Source of the DNA: an uncultured Caulobacterales bacterium
GTDB taxonomy: Bacteria > Pseudomonadota > Alphaproteobacteria > Caulobacterales > Maricaulaceae
DNA length: 64,000 nucleotides
Assembly: GCA_938003545.1 (NCBI GenBank)
Contig: CALKXY010000002.1
Span: forward strand, 1 to 64,000
Direction of reading: 5' to 3'
The position numbers and the translations under genes were made by a program. Below, one piece after another: positions 61,042-64,000 of this stretch. Within the stretch, counting starts at the first letter, position 1, and every line of letters begins with the position of its first letter. The notes below the pieces were generated by a model that saw only the letters and a program-made list of their open reading frames with translations, was not told the DNA's origin and did no database searches.

Positions 61042-63084
61042 CTAGGCTGCAAGTACAGAACTGTCCTGTTTAGCAAAAACTCGATCCAAAGCGCCTAAAA
61101 CCTCTATCAGCTTAACTGGCTTCGCCAGAGCGTCATCCATGCCGATATTCTTGCATAGACGGCGTTGCTGATATTGAGGGTCCGCTGTGAGGGCGATAAT
61201 TGGTATATCAGTGTAAGCCTGTTGAGATCCCCGTATGGCTAAGGTGGCTTCGATCCCGTCCATCAGGGGCATATGGATATCCATTAGAACGACATCGAAT
61301 TGTGCATTTGCGGCTTCTGCGCGCTCAATCGCCTGAATCGCCTCTACGCCATTCTCTGCAATGTCGATATTGGCGACCATTGACTCGAGCAGGGACGTTA
61401 CAACCATATGGTTGGTGGCATTATCGTCAACAACGAGAATATTGAGTTTCGCGTAATCTGATGCAGGTGGTGCGGCCCCCTCTAGCATTTGCTCAACTAG
61501 CCCACTGCTGGTCTCGCGGCGGCGATCATCTTCTCGTCGATCTTCTTGAATCGGTAAGGTGAGGGCAATTACAGTTCCTGTTCCAAGTTCCGATTTAGCC
61601 GTTATTTTGCCGCCCATTAACTCAATGACTTGTTTCGTAATGTTCATGCCGAGGCCTGTGCCTCCAAATCGACCGGAGATCGTTTCGTCCGCTTGGGTGT
61701 AGGCTTCAAACAGATTGTTCAACTGCACGTCGTTCATGCCGATACCGCTGTCTTTAACAACCGCGACGAGATTGTTCGTTCCGCCTTTTTGCAAAGTCGT
61801 GAGAAAGACTTGAATTTTTCCTGCGGGCGAAAATTTCACAGCATTTGAGATCAGGTTATTGAGGCATTGTTCGTAACGATGGCTATCGAAGACAATGCTT
61901 TGCGGGACGCTATCGTCAATCCGACAATTTAAATCGATATTATTTTCGACAGCCTTTTGTTCCCATAGAGCACAAACCGATTCAATGGCTTCGCGTGGTG
62001 AAGCGGCTTCTGGTGCTAATTGTATTTTTGCTTCAGCGAGTTTCGTATGTTCGAGGCTTTCGTCAACAATACGTATGATTTTCTCTGCGGAGGATTGGAT
62101 AAGCTCTAACTTAGGAAGTATCTGAGGATTCCCATTATGATGAATCAGGGCGTCAGCTATGCCAACAACAGCATTCATAGGCGTCCGAATTTCATGTGAT
62201 AGGCGCCCTAAAAAGGCATTCTTAGCACTTAAGGCTTTTTCAGACTGTTCTATCGCTTTGCGCAAATCATCTTGGATTCGTAATTGCGCAGTCACTTCTG
62301 TGTAAAAGAAGATGTAACCTGTTACACGACCTGATTCAGATATCTGTGGTGTTGCTTGGGTCTTGACCCAAACCGTTTCGGCTTTCTCGTTCATCATTCG
62401 AAACGTGCCGTCCCAAGGCTTTCTGTTCTTGTGAGCAAGACGCCAGACATTCTTGAGTTTCTTGTAGTCGTCAGGATGCATTAAATCCTTCATCTCTTGA
62501 TTTATAAAACGGCTTGCGATTGCGTCACGTTGAATCCGTTGACCCATATCGCCATGCACGCCGAATTTTTTTGTCTCCAAGTCGTAGATTACATAGCCAG
62601 AATTACTGCTATCGAGGGCAACCCTAAGTGCGTGTTTTTCTATGTAGCTTTGCGTGACGTCTTTACAGCTCAGCATAAAGAAACCGTCCATTTCGAGATC
62701 TTGCCTGAACTGCACCCGTCTTCCCGACGGGGTCAGAAAATTCATTGATCTCGGTTCATGTTCTTCAGCTCGAACAGGTTTCATGAATTCTGACCTGAGG
62801 ATTTTAATGAAAACGTCTGGATCACCTGGTCCAAAGTCGCCGCGCTTTGCCATCTCTGATACGACGTCTAAAACGCACACACCTCTGAGGTCTTCAGATA
62901 CATTTAGCTCTAAAGTGTCTATGATCGCCTTGTCATAAAAAACGATATTCAAACTTGAATCTATGACGAGTGTTCCCATCCCGCTCATACGGCTTAGGCG
63001 AGATAACCATTCGAATTGGAGGCTTTGCAAACTCGACAATGGAATGTGATCCGCAGGTTTCATGTCTGATGTAATAGATGTCAC
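61042..63084 (-). CDS. Hybrid sensor histidine kinase/response regulator
   Basis: GTG 63084 (GAGG upstream) or ATG 63063 may start this 680-aa protein. Two PAS-like regions (about 35-150 and 155-270; the second contains RMMNEKAETVWVKTQ) precede HisKA with H at about 297 (LSHEIRTPMN), HATPase (NLISNAVKF, DSGIGM, FGGTGLGM) and a C-terminal receiver (VVDDNATNH, LMDIHMPLMDG, KPVK). No membrane helix is seen, so the signal is cytosolic. The receiver needs a downstream phosphotransfer partner not encoded nearby. Confidence 0.93.
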   Translation of the reverse strand: MTSITSDMKPADHIPLSSLQSLQFEWLSRLSRMSGMGTLVIDSSLNIVFYDKAIIDTLELNVSEDLRGVCVLDVVSEMAKRGDFGPGDPDVFIKILRSEFMKPVRAEEHEPRSMNFLTPSGRRVQFRQDLEMDGFFMLSCKDVTQSYIEKHALRVALDSSNSGYVIYDLETKKFGVHGDMGQRIQRDAIASRFINQEMKDLMHPDDYKKLKNVWRLAHKNRKPWDGTFRMMNEKAETVWVKTQATPQISESGRVTGYIFFYTEVTAQLRIQDDLRKAIEQSEKALSAKNAFLGRLSHEIRTPMNAVVGIADALIHHNGNPQILPKLELIQSSAEKIIRIVDESLEHTKLAEAKIQLAPEAASPREAIESVCALWEQKAVENNIDLNCRIDDSVPQSIVFDSHRYEQCLNNLISNAVKFSPAGKIQVFLTTLQKGGTNNLVAVVKDSGIGMNDVQLNNLFEAYTQADETISGRFGGTGLGMNITKQVIELMGGKITAKSELGTGTVIALTLPIQEDRREDDRRRETSSGLVEQMLEGAAPPASDYAKLNILVVDDNATNHMVVTSLLESMVANIDIAENGVEAIQAIERAEAANAQFDVVLMDIHMPLMDGIEATLAIRGSQQAYTDIPIIALTADPQYQQRRLCKNIGMDDALAKPVKLIEVLGALDRVFAKQDSSVLAA

Positions 63085-63496
63085 GTTGAGGTGGCCTCGA
63101 TACTGGTTTCAGTTTCGAGCTAATCAGAGAAAAGCGAAAATCTGGTTAAGTAAACGGAGGCTTCACAAGAAAAGCTCATTATCCGATTTTGCTAAATTTC
63201 AGAGTTCAGCTGCTAGGAGGAACGCTGGCACCCTAGCTTTGGCTCATCAAGGCTCAGCAGGTCGTGATGGGTATTCCGGTAGCCATAGACGCCGCCTCTT
63301 TCTCCCTGTCGCTTCAATACAAATTTCGCGCTAAAAACACGCGCCCACGCTTTTTAGGCTTAGAGGTAACAGGTTTGTTAGAAATCAGCCAAATTCTGAA
63401 ACATATCTGGAACGTAATCTTAGACACACTTATTTGCCTCGGCGTCCATACGGTGACTTGTGAAATCTGGGCATTTTTCATCCTGCCCATCTGATG
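63085..63496. other. Non-coding junction before the integrase fragment
   Basis: No gene is recognised in 412 bp. Plus-strand ORFs (63062-63334, 63264-63494) are unconvincing. It separates the kinase from an integrase remnant and may hold an old island boundary; no tRNA or att core was identified. Confidence 0.45.
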
Positions 63497-64000
63497 TCAG
63501 GCAGTGTGTTCGAAGTATCGGCGGTATAGCTTTCGCAAGAACCCAAGGTCTTTATTGCCACTGCTACCGCTCATAGGCTTGCTACCGTCGGTCGGATGGA
63601 TACGGTCTGCCCAAAACTTTCTGAGAGCTTGCGCATGGTCGCGTGTTATCTCTCGCATCGCAATATCGCCGTTGATTTTGACGAAGTTTGCGACGGCTCG
63701 GCGCTTAACCTTAATGTAGGCGTCCAGCTGTTCTGGGGATTTGCCTGATTGTTCATCAAGCGCGATTTCCGATAGATATATGTTGAGTGCTTGCGTTATC
63801 GGGACTGGCGAAGCGTCCACGAGGCCGAGAAGTGCATCCGCATCTCTCCCCATTTTGGGCGTTTTGGTCAACGGACTCATCGCATCAATGCGCTCAATTA
63901 CGTCCTCCAGAGTGGCGCGTTGGGCCAAGTCTTTCGCAGGGACGTATGCGTAACCGAATGACTGCGCGTGTTGATGGAGGTCCTTAAAAATAACGTTGGG
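63497..64000 (-). CDS. Tyrosine recombinase (phage-type integrase), truncated; runs off the window
   Basis: The frame is open to base 64000, so the N-terminus is outside the window; 168 codons are visible, starting ...DLHQHAQSFGYAY, not at the TTG used by the track. A SAM-like core-binding segment (ITQALNIYLSEIALDE, REITRDHAQALRKFWADR, NKDLGFLRKLYRRYFEH) is clear. A stop at 63497 follows before any catalytic RHRY domain. Scanning the following minus strand gave no continuing catalytic motif. It is probably an inactive remnant of an integrated element. Confidence 0.7.
   Translation of the reverse strand, partial: PNVIFKDLHQHAQSFGYAYVPAKDLAQRATLEDVIERIDAMSPLTKTPKMGRDADALLGLVDASPVPITQALNIYLSEIALDEQSGKSPEQLDAYIKVKRRAVANFVKINGDIAMREITRDHAQALRKFWADRIHPTDGSKPMSGSSGNKDLGFLRKLYRRYFEHTA

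Overview
The window looks like a piece of an alphaproteobacterial chromosome, most likely from a marine, stalked-bacteria-like lineage (Hyphomonadaceae / Maricaulales / Robiginitomaculaceae). This is inferred from protein content: an RNase E with an acidic insertion and a long basic tail, a radA-cvpA-purF operon, a Coq4-type ubiquinone protein, a GTA-type three-helix holin, and a secretome rich in M1/M28 peptidases and amidohydrolases. No rRNA, tRNA or CRISPR array was recognised.

Layout. (a) 1-4531 is accessory DNA. Its centrepiece is a 3.24 kb IS1595-family element (524-3762) with 25-bp terminal inverted repeats and an 8-bp target duplication (AAAATACT). It carries a transposase, a 43-aa AT-hook protein too short for the ORF track, two divergent DUF2158-like genes, a 98-aa protein and a two-helix membrane protein. 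It landed in the first of two near-identical 22-bp palindromes that precede a membrane-protein/XRE-regulator pair (3826-4531). (b) 4541-8853 is a minus-strand housekeeping block transcribed radA > cvpA > purF > SDR. (c) 8977-12072 holds a secreted protein of unknown function, a DsbA-like thiol oxidoreductase and an M48/TPR protease. (d) 12212-20811 holds rne, then an Amidase_3 cell-wall hydrolase, PBP1A and prfB; prfB needs the classical +1 programmed frameshift and is cut short in the ORF track. (e) 20864-23873 holds a TerB-like protein, a zincin, rpsU and an alpha/beta hydrolase. (f) 24015-37210 is metabolic: TolB-amidohydrolase fusion, M28 peptidase, fatty acid desaturase, carbonic anhydrase, Coq4, amidohydrolase, two GSTs, an MDR oxidoreductase, and a pirin pseudogene with its middle deleted. 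(g) 37300-46459 holds a DUF6702/M1 aminopeptidase pair, three glycosyltransferases and two divergent M28 lipoproteins, followed by a nitronate monooxygenase. (h) 47585-49933 is a two-gene envelope operon: a BON-BON-OmpA protein and a membrane-anchored, lysine-rich HhH/DUF2853 fusion. (i) 50003-50895 is an isolated M15 endolysin plus GTA-type holin lysis pair. (j) 52495-56369 is an acyl-CoA catabolic operon (SDR, SDR, phosphotransferase, acyl-CoA dehydrogenase), followed by a fused MFS/spermidine-synthase protein and YajQ. (k) 59273-63084 holds an amidohydrolase lipoprotein and a hybrid histidine kinase. (l) The right edge has a tyrosine-recombinase gene that stops before any catalytic domain.

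The most distinctive observations are the passenger-gene IS splitting one of two paired operators; the membrane-HhH-DUF2853 fusion with its BON/OmpA partner (best candidate for an undescribed envelope-DNA tether); the orphan GTA lysis pair; the RNase E histone-like tail; the pirin deletion relic; and five convergent gene pairs that share exactly one 4-nt overlapping stop.
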